Source: an uncultured Roseicyclus sp. (lineage in GTDB: Bacteria; Pseudomonadota; Alphaproteobacteria; Rhodobacterales; Rhodobacteraceae). Taken from it: 33,095 nt of DNA. This document shows, piece after piece, positions 1 through 7,683 of this stretch. Position numbers and translations under genes: made by a program. The stretch covers positions 1 to 33,095 of the forward strand of contig NZ_CALAHQ010000013.1 of NCBI RefSeq assembly GCF_937892565.1. Reading direction: 5' to 3'. The notes under the pieces were generated by a model, which was given only the letters and a program-made list of their open reading frames with translations, had not been told where the DNA came from and made no database searches. Positions within the stretch are counted from its first letter, which is position 1. Every line of letters starts with the position of its first letter.

Positions 1-992
1 AGCGTGTTGCGGATCGCGTGTTCGGTGCGTGGCAGGTTTTCACGGTCAAACAGCGCGCGCGCCTTGGCACCCTTGCCCTGATAGATCATCCGCTTGATCG
101 GTTCATGGGCCTTGAGCACCTTTTTCATGCGGTGCGGGCGGGCGATATCCTCCAGCAGGTCGATCACCGCCTGATCTTCGCGGGCATAGGCCAGGGGCAG
201 CACCCGGTAGTGGCAACTGTGGCTGCCATCGAGCCAGCCGGGCGCCAGCGCGTCGCGCCCGCCACCAAAGGCGTGGATCACCAAGGGCAGCGCCACCTGA
301 TCGAGCCACGGATCAAGGGATTGGCACAGCAATTCGGCTGGTGGCGTGTCGCGGATGGCCAGCGCGTAATCGGCAAAGCGGCGCCCGAAGACGCCCGGAT
401 CGCGATGATAAAAGAAGCCCGCGTTGAAATAGAGGTAGCGGCGCCAGTATTCATCGGGCCAGGACAGGTCCAGAGAGCTGTCGAAATCGAGCCCGAACCG
501 GTCATAGAGCGATTTCCAGATCGCCGTGTAGCCCGGCCCGTACAGTTCCAGCTTCGGCCAGGTCGGCTCGACCTTCAGGCTGGCCGATGGGCGGTCAAAG
601 TCAAAGGGAACCTCTGTCAGATCGCCGGTAATCAGGGTGTCGGTGTCGAAGAACACGAACGGCTCATCTGGGGGCAGGGCCGCCAATGCCTCGATCTTGT
701 TGCCATAGGGGTAGATCTCCCCGAAATGGCGGCTTTCGAACGGCACGATCGTCGCCCCGAAATCTTCGGTCAAAAGCGCGCGGGCGGCGTGATCTTTCAT
801 GCGTGGGTCATGTGACCAGCGGGGGCCGGGTTGTGGTTCGGCCACAAGGAAGCGACCGGGAAAATGCGGGTTGAACCGGCGGAAGGAGGCCGCAAACAGC
901 ACCGCCTCATAGGTCAGCCGCCCAGCTTGGCCCACGATCAGCATGTTGAAAGGTTTGGGCTTGGGCGGTGCGGCGCCGGGTGCTGTCACCAT
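1..992 (-). CDS. GT-A-like glycosyltransferase, C-terminal end outside window
   Basis: Reading the minus strand from an ATG at 992 gives an open frame of about 330 codons that runs off the left edge, so the C-terminus is missing. The start follows the upstream sugar transferase by 15 bases, with AGGA 11-12 bases before it. An alternative start is the internal ATG at 944, before LIVGQAGRL. The protein has a VFFDTDTLI segment, which resembles the DxD metal and nucleotide-sugar site of GT-A glycosyltransferases, and a later YFNAGFFYHRD segment like the NAG motif of family 8 type enzymes. No membrane segment or signal peptide is visible. Close linkage to a polyprenyl-phosphate sugar transferase suggests a role in surface polysaccharide or glycolipid assembly. 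Donor and acceptor cannot be told from the sequence. The fold assignment is fairly likely; the exact family is uncertain. Confidence 0.7.
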   Translation of the reverse strand, partial: MVTAPGAAPPKPKPFNMLIVGQAGRLTYEAVLFAASFRRFNPHFPGRFLVAEPQPGPRWSHDPRMKDHAARALLTEDFGATIVPFESRHFGEIYPYGNKIEALAALPPDEPFVFFDTDTLITGDLTEVPFDFDRPSASLKVEPTWPKLELYGPGYTAIWKSLYDRFGLDFDSSLDLSWPDEYWRRYLYFNAGFFYHRDPGVFGRRFADYALAIRDTPPAELLCQSLDPWLDQVALPLVIHAFGGGRDALAPGWLDGSHSCHYRVLPLAYAREDQAVIDLLEDIARPHRMKKVLKAHEPIKRMIYQGKGAKARALFDRENLPRTEHAIRNT

Positions 993-1007
993 GCTGGACC
1001 AAATCCT

Positions 1008-1688
1008 TCAGGTGCCGCGCATGGTCCAGACGGTCACGATGGTGCGCCAGAATATCCACAGATCAAGCCCAAGGCTGGCCCGGCGGATATAGTCGATATC
1101 AGCGGCCGTTTTCAGGCGCGTGGCCTCGAACCCTTGGGCATACCCCAGCTCAATCTGCGCCAGTCCGCTGATGCCGGGCCGCACCATGTAGCGGTGGCGA
1201 TATCCGGGGATGGTGTGCACATAATGATGGGCATGGGCAAAATAATCGGGTCTGGGTCCGATCAAGCTCATCTCGCCGCGAAAGACGTTCACGATCTGGG
1301 GCAGCTCGTCAAAGCGGGTCATGCGCAGCCAACGGCCCAAAGGGGTGATGCGATGCGTTTCAATCGGGTCATCGGGGCCGCGCTGATGCGCGGCGCCGCA
1401 CCACATGGTGCGAAACTTCACCGTGCGAAACGGCCTACAGTCGCGGCCCATCCGCTTTTGGGTGAACAAAAGCGGCCCTGGGTTCAGGATCGGGTTCAGC
1501 ACCAAAAGCACCAGCGCAACGATCACCATGGCCGGAAGCAAGACCAATGCGCAAAATCCCAGATCGAGCGCGCGCTTTGCGGTGCGGTAGCCCGCCGACT
1601 GCTCTGGAAAGACGTCAGCGGGACGCACAGCCTCCAACTCTACCGACTGAAAATCGGGAATGAGTGTCACGTTCAGTGTCCCCAGCAT
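1008..1688 (-). CDS. Bacterial sugar transferase (ExoY/WcaJ C-terminal type)
   Basis: This is a polyprenyl-phosphate hexose-1-phosphate transferase, which makes the first lipid-linked sugar of an exopolysaccharide at the inner membrane. It has one hydrophobic segment after KRALDLGFC. Next come the family motif PGPLLFTQKRMGRDCRPF with KFRTM, then TRFDELPQIVNVFRGEMSLI followed by GPRPD, the hallmarks of the short monotopic enzymes. At about 226 aa it has the length of ExoY-like proteins and lacks the extra N-terminal domain of WcaJ. Three starts are possible: TTG at 1703, ATG at 1688 and GTG at 1670. GTG 1670 has GGGGA about 8 bases upstream, so it is a real alternative. The gene sits directly before the glycosyltransferase and probably shares its transcript. 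Confidence 0.9.
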   Translation of the reverse strand: MLGTLNVTLIPDFQSVELEAVRPADVFPEQSAGYRTAKRALDLGFCALVLLPAMVIVALVLLVLNPILNPGPLLFTQKRMGRDCRPFRTVKFRTMWCGAAHQRGPDDPIETHRITPLGRWLRMTRFDELPQIVNVFRGEMSLIGPRPDYFAHAHHYVHTIPGYRHRYMVRPGISGLAQIELGYAQGFEATRLKTAADIDYIRRASLGLDLWIFWRTIVTVWTMRGT

Positions 1689-1906
1689 CAGCCTTGCGCA
1701 CAAAGCGCACGCCCCAGATCTTTCGGTAGATCAATGTGTCTTAAGCGGCAATGGTCAAGGGGATATTACCGGGGCCAAAACTGCAATTGGCCTCTTTTCG
1801 GCCACTTTAGGCGTATTGGATGGCAGAAGTGAAACCGCGATCATCAAGATCACGCGGCTCTCATCCCGCTGCCAGGCAGCGGGGCGCGTATGATTCTGAT
1901 GGGGGA

Positions 1907-1990
1907 TGGTGGGCGACCCTGGAATCGAACCAGGCACGGGTCTCCCCGGCGGAGTTACAGTCCGCTGCCGCACCTTGCAGCTCGTCGCCC
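1907..1990 (-). tRNA. tRNA-Tyr (anticodon GTA)
   Basis: The minus strand folds into a class II tRNA. The acceptor stem is GGGCGAC/GTCGCCC, with discriminator A and an encoded CCA at 1909-1907. The anticodon arm is GCGGA-CTGTAAC-TCCGC with anticodon GTA, the variable arm is CGGG-GAGA-CCCG, and the T arm is CCTGG-TTCGATT-CCAGG. A long variable arm is expected for bacterial tRNA-Tyr. Downstream a GC hairpin (CCCGCTG/CAGCGGG, about 1863-1883) may help end transcription, but it has no T-run. Confidence 0.97.
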
Positions 1991-2112
1991 TACGCGAGGG
2001 GTGGATAATCACGGTCGCCGGGGTCGTCAACCGTGAAATCGCTTATGGGCTGCCTATTGGCTTTCGGGCGCGCGCCGCGTAACCCGATGAGGCAGGAACA
2101 AGGGCGCCGATC

Positions 2113-2895
2113 ATGGTGAAAAAACCCAGCTGGGTCATCGACAAGGAAAAAGCCAAACGCGCCTCGGCCGCCGAGACAGTGTGGCTTTTTGGTCTGCATG
2201 CGGTGCGCGATGCGTTGATGAACCAAAACCGCGTCCGGCTGCGTCTTGTGGTGACGCGCAACGCCGCCGACAAGCTGGCCGATGCGATCGCCGCCGCTGG
2301 CATGACGCCCGAGATCGAAGACCCGCGCCATTTTTCGGCCCCGCTCGACCCCGGTTCGGTGCATCAGGGCGCCGCACTCGAGGTCAAGCCGCTTGATTGG
2401 GGGCGGCTCGAGGATCTGGCGCTGGCCGAAGGTTCAGGTGCGCCGCGCCTTGTGCTGCTTGACCGGGTCAGCGACCCGCACAATGTCGGCGCCATCCTGC
2501 GCTCGGCCGAGGTGTTCGGCGCGCAAGCGGTGCTTGCGCCCGCCCGCCATTCTGCCCCCGAAACCGGGGCTTTGGCCAAGACCGCATCCGGGGCGCTCGA
2601 ACGCCAGCCCTATCTGCGGGTGCCCAATCTGGGCAATGCGATCGAGACGCTCAAGGATATGGGCTACACGGTCCTTGGGCTGGACGGGGACGCGACGATG
2701 GAATTGGCCGATGCGGCCAAGGGGTTGACCGCGCGGCCCGTGGCGCTGGTTCTTGGCGCCGAGGGGCCGGGATTGCGCGAACGCACGCGCGCGCTCTGCG
2801 ATCATCTGGTGCGCATTCCGGCGGCTGGTGCGTTTGGGTCGCTCAACGTCTCGAATGCGGCGGCTGTCTCGCTTTATGCGGTGACACGTCCCTGA
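2113..2895 (+). CDS. rlmB: 23S rRNA (guanosine-2'-O-)-methyltransferase RlmB, SpoU/TrmH family
   Basis: This 260 aa protein is an S-adenosylmethionine-dependent 2'-O-methyltransferase, expected to modify G2251 (E. coli numbering) in the peptidyl-transferase region of 23S rRNA. Residues about 22-105 form the substrate-binding N-terminal domain, starting at WLFGLHAVRDAL. The SPOUT domain then carries the three SpoU motifs: DRVSDPHNVGAILRSAEVFG (117-136, with the conserved Asn and catalytic Arg), LVLGAEGPGL (212-221) and IPAAGAFGSLNVSNAAAVSL (235-254). The ATG has AAGGG about 11 bases upstream. The next gene starts 10 bases after the stop. The family is clear; the target site is inferred from full-length motif agreement with RlmB. 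Confidence 0.93.
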   Translation: MVKKPSWVIDKEKAKRASAAETVWLFGLHAVRDALMNQNRVRLRLVVTRNAADKLADAIAAAGMTPEIEDPRHFSAPLDPGSVHQGAALEVKPLDWGRLEDLALAEGSGAPRLVLLDRVSDPHNVGAILRSAEVFGAQAVLAPARHSAPETGALAKTASGALERQPYLRVPNLGNAIETLKDMGYTVLGLDGDATMELADAAKGLTARPVALVLGAEGPGLRERTRALCDHLVRIPAAGAFGSLNVSNAAAVSLYAVTRP

Positions 2896-2905
2896 AGGAT
2901 CGGCC

Positions 2906-3211
2906 ATGTCCCTGCCCACCAAGATCGCCACCTGTTCTTATTGCGGCCGCCGTGCGGCGCTGCAACTGACTGCGCGGGGCGGGCATGAGATGGCCTGCGG
3001 TGCCTGCGGCGCGCCCTTGCACGAGATGAAATGGCTCAAGCCACCCGCCCCTGATCATCCGGTCAAGCGCAGCAAACCGGCCATGGCCCCCCATGGCGGG
3101 CCGCTGCCCCGGCAGCCGCGGCTGGCGCCCAGGCCTGTCAAACGGCGCAAACCCCTGTGGCAAAAGGCGCTGTCCGAGGTGTTCGATCTGATCGAGGATA
3201 TTTTCGATTAG
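2906..3211 (+). CDS. Small zinc-ribbon-like protein, function unknown
   Basis: This 101 aa protein carries two CxxC pairs, Cys10/Cys13 (CSYC) and Cys31/Cys34 (CGAC), spaced as in a zinc ribbon. A basic, proline-rich linker follows (about residues 45-85, many Lys and Arg), and the C-terminus is short and acidic (EVFDLIEDIFD). AAGGA lies 7 bases before the ATG. The gene follows rlmB by 10 bases, so the two are almost certainly co-transcribed. The zinc ribbon and basic tail make nucleic-acid or ribosome binding plausible, but that is inference. I do not recognise a named family. Confidence 0.8.
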   Translation: MSLPTKIATCSYCGRRAALQLTARGGHEMACGACGAPLHEMKWLKPPAPDHPVKRSKPAMAPHGGPLPRQPRLAPRPVKRRKPLWQKALSEVFDLIEDIFD

Positions 3212-3331
3212 GTCGGCTGATCCTTTCACGATGTCGTGCCCGCCCTCCAAATGCGGGATTGGCCCCATATGTGCCGGGTGTGGCTGCGACCCGGAACGGC
3301 GCAGTCGCCACTGTCCCTCGTTCCATCACCT

Positions 3332-3365
3332 GCGCCCGCGTCATTTCGGCTGCGGGCGCTTTTTT
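3332..3365 (+). terminator. Rho-independent terminator after rlmB operon
   Basis: An 8 bp perfect stem GCGCCCGC (3332-3339) / GCGGGCGC (3352-3359) with a 12 nt loop is followed by six T residues (3360-3365). It lies about 120 bases after the zinc-ribbon gene and only 19 bases before the start of the CoA-binding gene. Confidence 0.8.
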
Positions 3366-3384
3366 GATCTGGTATGAGCGCGGC

Positions 3385-3858
3385 ATGACCCAGTCGCCGA
3401 CAGATGATCTTTTGCGCGATATTCTCAAACGCGCGCGCGTCTTTGCGCTGGTGGGCGTGTCGCCCAACCCGGTGCGCCCCAGCCATTATGTGGGCCGCTA
3501 TCTGGGGCTGAAGGGCTATCGCGTGATCCCGGTCAATCCGGGCCATGCGGGTGAGACGCTCTGGGGCCAAACGGTGCGCGCAAGCCTGTCGGATATCTCC
3601 GAACCGGTGGATGTCGTCGACATCTTTCGCCGCCCCGATGCCGTGCCTGCGATTGTGGAGGAGGCGCTGACCATGGCACCGCGCCCCAAGGTCATCTGGA
3701 TGCAGATCGGCGTCACCCATGCCAAGGCCGCCGCGCGCGCCGAGGCGGCCGGATTGATCGTGATCGAGAACCGTTGCCCCAAGATCGAGTATCAGCGGCT
3801 CTTTGGCGAATTGCGCATGGGCGGCTTCAACACCGGGATCATTTCGTCAAAGCTGTGA
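3385..3858 (+). CDS. CoA-binding domain protein (YccU-like)
   Basis: The 157 aa protein is a stand-alone Rossmann-fold CoA-binding domain, as in the E. coli YccU group and the N-terminal part of succinyl-CoA ligase alpha chains. Visible signatures are FALVGVSPNPVRPSHYVGRY near the N-terminus, GYRVIPVNPG, DVVDIFRRPDAVP, and IWMQIGVTHAKAAARAEAAG with VIENRCPKIEY near the end. The ATG at 3385 fits the expected N-terminus; the open frame continues upstream only as an extension overlapping the previous gene. No clear Shine-Dalgarno sequence is present, and a terminator lies just upstream, so how the gene is expressed is unclear. No precise role is known for this family. Confidence 0.87.
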   Translation: MTQSPTDDLLRDILKRARVFALVGVSPNPVRPSHYVGRYLGLKGYRVIPVNPGHAGETLWGQTVRASLSDISEPVDVVDIFRRPDAVPAIVEEALTMAPRPKVIWMQIGVTHAKAAARAEAAGLIVIENRCPKIEYQRLFGELRMGGFNTGIISSKL

Positions 3859-3863
3859 CGGGG

Positions 3864-3954
3864 GCGGAAAACCCGGGTTTTCCGCATGGGAAAACGCCCG
3901 TTTTCCCATCCGAAAAACTTGCGTTTTTCGGCGCGTTTTCCGCAAGGAAAACGC
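3864..3954. repeat. Four tandem hairpins with a G(G/A)AAAAC core between convergent genes
   Basis: Four palindromes lie almost back to back. The first is a perfect 22 bp palindrome at 3864-3885 (arm GCGGAAAACCC). The second has 11 bp arms ATGGGAAAACG around CC (3886-3909). The third has 9 bp arms CCGAAAAAC around TTGC (3910-3931). The fourth has 9 bp arms GCGTTTTCC around GCAA (3933-3954). All share the core G(G/A)AAAAC and its complement. The last base of the fourth palindrome is also the end of the hisE stop codon. The convergent setting suggests a two-way transcription terminator, but the regular repetition is more than one terminator needs. It may be a member of a dispersed intergenic repeat family. 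Confidence 0.85.
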
Positions 3955-4271
3955 TACGTCCGCCCGGCTTTTTCCACGAGGCCGGACTGCCCTTCGCGCC
4001 GGTCCAGTTCGGCGCAGACATCCGACAGCGTGATGTCGCGTGCGGCCAGCATTACCAACAGGTGATAGAGCACATCCGCCGCTTCGGCTGTCAGACGCGC
4101 GCGATCGCCGCGCACCGCCTCCACGATCGCTTCCACGGCTTCCTCGCCAAATTTCTCGGCGCATTTCTCGGGGCCCTTGGCCAAAAGCCTCGCGGTCCAT
4201 GACCTGTCGGGATCGGCCCCTTTGCGGGCGGCAATGGTGGCGGCAAGGCGGTGCAGCGTGTCGTCGCTCAT
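3954..4271 (-). CDS. hisE: Phosphoribosyl-ATP pyrophosphatase HisE
   Basis: HisE hydrolyses phosphoribosyl-ATP to phosphoribosyl-AMP, the second step of histidine synthesis. The 105 aa protein is a single all-alpha MazG-like domain with the typical [20 protein letters not shown] segment, whose Glu residues bind Mg2+, and [13 protein letters not shown]. It is separate from HisI, as in most alphaproteobacteria. Its ATG overlaps the hisF stop in ATGA (4271-4268), which points to translational coupling. It is the last gene of the hisA-hisF-hisE group and ends inside the hairpin cluster. Confidence 0.95.
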   Translation of the reverse strand: MSDDTLHRLAATIAARKGADPDRSWTARLLAKGPEKCAEKFGEEAVEAIVEAVRGDRARLTAEAADVLYHLLVMLAARDITLSDVCAELDRREGQSGLVEKAGRT

Positions 4272-5029
4272 GTCAGCCTCATGGGAATGCCTGCCTTGGC
4301 CATGTGCGCCTTGGCCTGGGCGATGGAATAGGTGCCGAAATGAAAGATCGATGCCGCCAGCACCGCGCTGGCGTGCCCCTCGGTCACGCCTTCGACCAGA
4401 TGATCCAATGTGCCAACGCCACCCGAGGCGATCACCGGCACGGGCACCGCATCCGCGACCGCGCGTGTCAGCGGCAGGTTGAAGCCCGATCTGGTTCCGT
4501 CGCGATCCATCGAGGTCAAAAGGATCTCGCCTGCGCCTTTTCCGACGACGAGCCTTGCGAATTCCACCGCATCGATGCCGGTGGGTTTGCGCCCGCCATG
4601 GGTGAAGATCTCCCATTTTCCGGGCGCCACGGTTTTTGCGTCGATCGCGACCACGATGCATTGGCTGCCGAACTTGTCGGCCGCGCGCGCGACCACATCG
4701 GGCTCTGCCACGGCCGCGGAGTTGAAGCTGACCTTGTCAGCACCCGCCAGCAGGAGGTTGCGCACATCCTCGACCGTCCGCACGCCGCCGCCGATGGTCA
4801 GCGGCATGAAGCATTGCTCGGCCGTGCGGGTGGCCAGTTCATACATCGTGCCGCGGTTTTCATGCGTGGCCTGGATGTCGAGGAAACACAACTCATCCGC
4901 GCCCGCCGCATCATAGGCGCGCGCCTGTTCGACCGGATCGCCCGCATCGACCAGATCGACGAAATTCACGCCCTTGACCACGCGGCCATCGGCGACATCG
5001 AGACAGGGGATGATGCGGGTCTTGAGCAT
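4268..5029 (-). CDS. hisF: Imidazole glycerol phosphate synthase cyclase subunit HisF
   Basis: HisF joins with HisH to turn PRFAR plus ammonia into imidazole glycerol phosphate and AICAR. The 253 aa protein is a (beta/alpha)8 barrel beginning [20 protein letters not shown]. The catalytic Asp11 is in that strand, and the second catalytic Asp lies in [10 protein letters not shown] near residue 130. The phosphate-binding segments [10 protein letters not shown] and [11 protein letters not shown] are intact. hisA ends 77 bases upstream of the hisF start; I see no terminator in that gap, so one transcript is likely. Confidence 0.97.
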   Translation of the reverse strand: MLKTRIIPCLDVADGRVVKGVNFVDLVDAGDPVEQARAYDAAGADELCFLDIQATHENRGTMYELATRTAEQCFMPLTIGGGVRTVEDVRNLLLAGADKVSFNSAAVAEPDVVARAADKFGSQCIVVAIDAKTVAPGKWEIFTHGGRKPTGIDAVEFARLVVGKGAGEILLTSMDRDGTRSGFNLPLTRAVADAVPVPVIASGGVGTLDHLVEGVTEGHASAVLAASIFHFGTYSIAQAKAHMAKAGIPMRLT

Positions 5030-5106
5030 GATTTGTGCCTAGCCGATTGGTGGCATCGAGGGAAGGCTGCGTTGGGATCTGCGTATTTCTGGAAAGATGA
5101 AGGGCA

Positions 5107-5823
5107 TCAGGACAGGGCCTTGATCGCTTGGCCCAGATCAAGCGCCCCGTCATAAAGTGCGCGCCCCGAAATCGCGCCTGCGATCACGCCTGTGTCGCGC
5201 AAGGCGATCAGATCGGCCAGGGACGATACACCGCCCGATGCGATCACGGGGATCGCGGTGGCACGCGCCAGATCGGCGGTGGCCGCGATATTGGGCCCGC
5301 CCATCGCCCCGTCGCGGTCGATGTCGGTGTAGATGATTGCGGCCACGCCCGCATCCTCGAATTGGCGCGCCAGATCGCTGACCATCACATCGGTCTCTTC
5401 GGCCCAGCCCTTGGTGGCGACGCGACCCTTGCGGGCGTCGATGCCGACCGCGATCTGGCCGGGAAAGCTTTGGGCGGCCGCGCGCACAAGGTCGGGGTTT
5501 TCGACCGCAACGGTGCCAAGGATCACGCGGGCAATGCCCTTTGTCAGCCACATCTCGATCGTGGCCATGTCGCGGATGCCGCCGCCCAGTTGCGCGGGAA
5601 CCGAGGTGGCGGCCAAGATCGCCGTGACTGCGGCACCGTTCACGGGGCTGCCCGCGAAGGCGCCGTTGAGGTCCACGAGGTGCAACCACGCGCAGCCCGC
5701 ATCTTGAAAAGCGCGCGCTTGGGCCGCCGGATCGGTGTTGAAGACGGTGGCTTTGTCCATCTCACCGCGCAACAGGCGGACGGCATGGCCATCCTTGAGA
5801 TCGATGGCGGGATAGAGGATCAT
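5107..5823 (-). CDS. hisA: ProFAR isomerase HisA
   Basis: HisA isomerises ProFAR to PRFAR by an Amadori rearrangement. The 238 aa (beta/alpha)8 barrel starts [17 protein letters not shown], with catalytic Asp8. It continues with [15 protein letters not shown], the second catalytic Asp in [12 protein letters not shown], and [11 protein letters not shown], the C-terminal phosphate site. The open frame extends far upstream, but that extension overlaps the opposite-strand gene and does not look like HisA. ATG 5823 has AAAGGA about 10 bases upstream. A 23 bp imperfect palindrome lies 27 bases before the start (5850-5872). Confidence 0.96.
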   Translation of the reverse strand: MILYPAIDLKDGHAVRLLRGEMDKATVFNTDPAAQARAFQDAGCAWLHLVDLNGAFAGSPVNGAAVTAILAATSVPAQLGGGIRDMATIEMWLTKGIARVILGTVAVENPDLVRAAAQSFPGQIAVGIDARKGRVATKGWAEETDVMVSDLARQFEDAGVAAIIYTDIDRDGAMGGPNIAATADLARATAIPVIASGGVSSLADLIALRDTGVIAGAISGRALYDGALDLGQAIKALS

Positions 5824-5849
5824 GCGCGCTGGTCCTTTCACGGATGTTG

Positions 5850-5872
5850 GCGCGCTTTTGTCAAAGGCGCGC
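5850..5872. promoter_or_regulatory. Imperfect 23 bp palindrome upstream of hisA
   Basis: GCGCGC (5850-5855), TTTTGTCAAAG and GCGCGC (5867-5872) form a near-perfect palindrome centred on 5861, with one mismatched pair. It sits 27 bases before the hisA start on the minus strand. TTGACA within it resembles a -35, but no -10 fits, because the start codon is too close. It could be an operator for hisA-hisF-hisE. Confidence 0.35.
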
Positions 5873-5970
5873 GCAATCGGCAAGGGCGGCTTGTGGCGCA
5901 ACGTCACGCTGGACAGACTCGCCCGGCCCGAGGCTAGATGGCACTGCAATCCTTGGGAGGAGATTAGTCC

Positions 5971-6366
5971 ATGCGGAAATACCTGCTCGGTGCAGCGATG
6001 CTGATGGCGATGGGAACGGCGGCCTCGGCCGATCCCGCACACGGCATCTGGCAGACTGAGGTCGATGACGGCGCATTTGCCCATGTGCAACTTGGGCCCT
6101 GTGCCAACGCCGCTGCTGTCTGCGGCAGTATCATCAGCACCTTCCGCGACGGCGGCACCCCATACGACAGCCCCAATTTGGGCCGGCAACTGGTTATCGA
6201 CATGGTGCCGCAAGGCGGCGGCGACTACGAAGGTTCGGTGTGGCGTCCCTCAAACGACCGCATCTACATTGGCCGCATGGAGGTGTCAGACGACCGCCTC
6301 GCGCTGCGTGGGTGTGTCGCCGGCGGGCTCATCTGCGCGCGGCAGAATTGGGTAAGAGTTCAATAA
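5971..6366 (+). CDS. DUF2147-type secreted protein
   Basis: The 131 aa protein has a clear signal peptide ([20 protein letters not shown], cleavage after about residue 20). The mature domain resembles DUF2147: [20 protein letters not shown], then AVCGSIIS, and a final [14 protein letters not shown]. Four cysteines in the mature part could form disulfides in the periplasm. A strong GGAGGAG lies before the ATG. It is transcribed against the his genes: divergent from hisA and convergent with hisH, ending 22 bases before the end of hisH. The function of the family is unknown. A link to histidine synthesis is not implied by position alone. Confidence 0.85.
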   Translation: MRKYLLGAAMLMAMGTAASADPAHGIWQTEVDDGAFAHVQLGPCANAAAVCGSIISTFRDGGTPYDSPNLGRQLVIDMVPQGGGDYEGSVWRPSNDRIYIGRMEVSDDRLALRGCVAGGLICARQNWVRVQ

Positions 6367-6388
6367 GAAACGGCTCTGGTGGCCCGTC

Positions 6389-7027
6389 TCAGGGCCGCCA
6401 GTCCAGAAAATTGGCAATCAGCCTGAGCCCCGCGCGCTGGCTTTTCTCGGGGTGGAACTGGGTTCCCACGACATTGGCGCGGCCAACAATGGCCGTGACC
6501 TGCCCGCCATAGTCCACATGCGCCAGAAGATCGGCGGCATCGTCGAGACGCATGGCATAGGAATGCACGAAATAGGCGTGATCGCCGCTGCTGATCCCGG
6601 CCAGAACCGGATGCGGCGCGTCGATCACAAGATCGTTCCAACCCATATGCGGCACCTTGAGCATTGGGTCAGCGGGGGTGATGCGTGTGACCTCGCCTTG
6701 GATCCAGCCAAAGCCTGCGACATCCTCGTATTCGCGGCCCCATGAGGCCAGCATCTGCATGCCCACGCAGATGCCAAGGAACGGCACGGCGCGCTGTTCC
6801 ACCGCTTCGATGATCGCGGCTTCCAGCCCGTCTATGGCCGCAAGGCCCCGGCGGCAGGCGGGAAAGGCCCCGTCACCGGGCAACACGATCCGCGTTGCGC
6901 GCGCCACCTGATCGGGGTCTGCCGTGACCAGAACCGCACCATGCCCGCCTTCGGCAGCCATGCGTTGAAACGCCTTTTCCGCCGAATGCAGATTGCCCGA
7001 ATCGTAATCGATCAGCACCGTCGTCAT
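6389..7027 (-). CDS. hisH: Imidazole glycerol phosphate synthase glutaminase subunit HisH
   Basis: HisH is the class I glutamine amidotransferase that supplies ammonia to HisF. The 212 aa protein has the nucleophile Cys87 in FLGICVGMQML and the His192/Glu194 pair in GTQFHPEKSQ, so the catalytic triad is complete. The oxyanion-strand segment LPGDGAFPAC is present. Val replaces the commoner Leu after the nucleophile Cys, a mild change. ATG 7027 lies 4 bases after the hisB stop, so hisB and hisH form a tight pair. A longer frame upstream is only an overlap with hisB. Confidence 0.96.
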   Translation of the reverse strand: MTTVLIDYDSGNLHSAEKAFQRMAAEGGHGAVLVTADPDQVARATRIVLPGDGAFPACRRGLAAIDGLEAAIIEAVEQRAVPFLGICVGMQMLASWGREYEDVAGFGWIQGEVTRITPADPMLKVPHMGWNDLVIDAPHPVLAGISSGDHAYFVHSYAMRLDDAADLLAHVDYGGQVTAIVGRANVVGTQFHPEKSQRAGLRLIANFLDWRP

Positions 7028-7031
7028 GTGA

Positions 7032-7619
7032 TCACAGCGTGCCCTTGGTCGACGGGATGGCGCTCTGGTTGCGCGGATCGGCCTCCAGCGCCTCGCGCAA
7101 GGCGCGTGCCACGGCCTTGAAGGCAGCCTCGGCGATGTGGTGGCTGTTGATCCCCGCAAGCTTGGTCACATGCAGCGTGATGCCACCATGGGTGGCGACC
7201 GCCTGGAAGAACTCGCGCACCAGTTCGGTGTCGAACCCGCCGATCCTGGGCGTGGGAAATTCCATGTCCCAGACCAGATAGGGCCGCCCCGACAGATCAA
7301 GCGCCGCGCGCACCAGCGCGTCATCCATCGCCAGATGAAAACTGCCATAGCGGCGGATGCCGCGCTTGTCGCTCATCGCCCTGGTCAGGGCCTGGCCCAG
7401 CGCGATACCCACATCCTCGACCGTGTGGTGGTCGTCGATATGCAGATCGCCCGTGGCGCGGATGTCCATATCGATCAGCGCATGGCGGGCCAGTTGGTCG
7501 AGCATGTGGTCGAAAAAGCCGATGCCGGTCTTGATGTCGTGGCGACCCGTGCCGTCAAGAGTGACCGACAGGGTGATGTCGGTCTCATTGGTCTTGCGGG
7601 TGATCTGGGCGGTGCGCAT
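7032..7619 (-). CDS. hisB: Imidazoleglycerol-phosphate dehydratase HisB
   Basis: HisB dehydrates imidazole glycerol phosphate to imidazole acetol phosphate. The 195 aa protein is the monofunctional form, without the histidinol-phosphatase domain of enterobacteria. The metal-binding motifs are intact: [13 protein letters not shown] (34-46), [14 protein letters not shown] (62-75) and [11 protein letters not shown] near the end. ATG 7619 fits the family N-terminus; the longer open frame runs into the upstream glycosyltransferase gene. The gap to that gene is 64 bases with no terminator seen, so read-through from the exopolysaccharide genes is possible. Confidence 0.96.
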   Translation of the reverse strand: MRTAQITRKTNETDITLSVTLDGTGRHDIKTGIGFFDHMLDQLARHALIDMDIRATGDLHIDDHHTVEDVGIALGQALTRAMSDKRGIRRYGSFHLAMDDALVRAALDLSGRPYLVWDMEFPTPRIGGFDTELVREFFQAVATHGGITLHVTKLAGINSHHIAEAAFKAVARALREALEADPRNQSAIPSTKGTL

Positions 7620-7683
7620 GGCTGGGCTCCCTGTGGCTGTGGGGGCGGGTATAGACGCGCGGGGGCTCAGGGGAAAGGGTGGG

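Noticed and set aside
1907..1990. tRNA-Tyr as an integration site for a mobile element
   Set aside because: No integrase, no repeated tRNA 3' end and no change in composition nearby.
5850..5872. TTGACA in the hisA upstream palindrome as a -35 element
   Set aside because: A -10 at normal spacing would fall on the ribosome site of hisA, leaving almost no leader.
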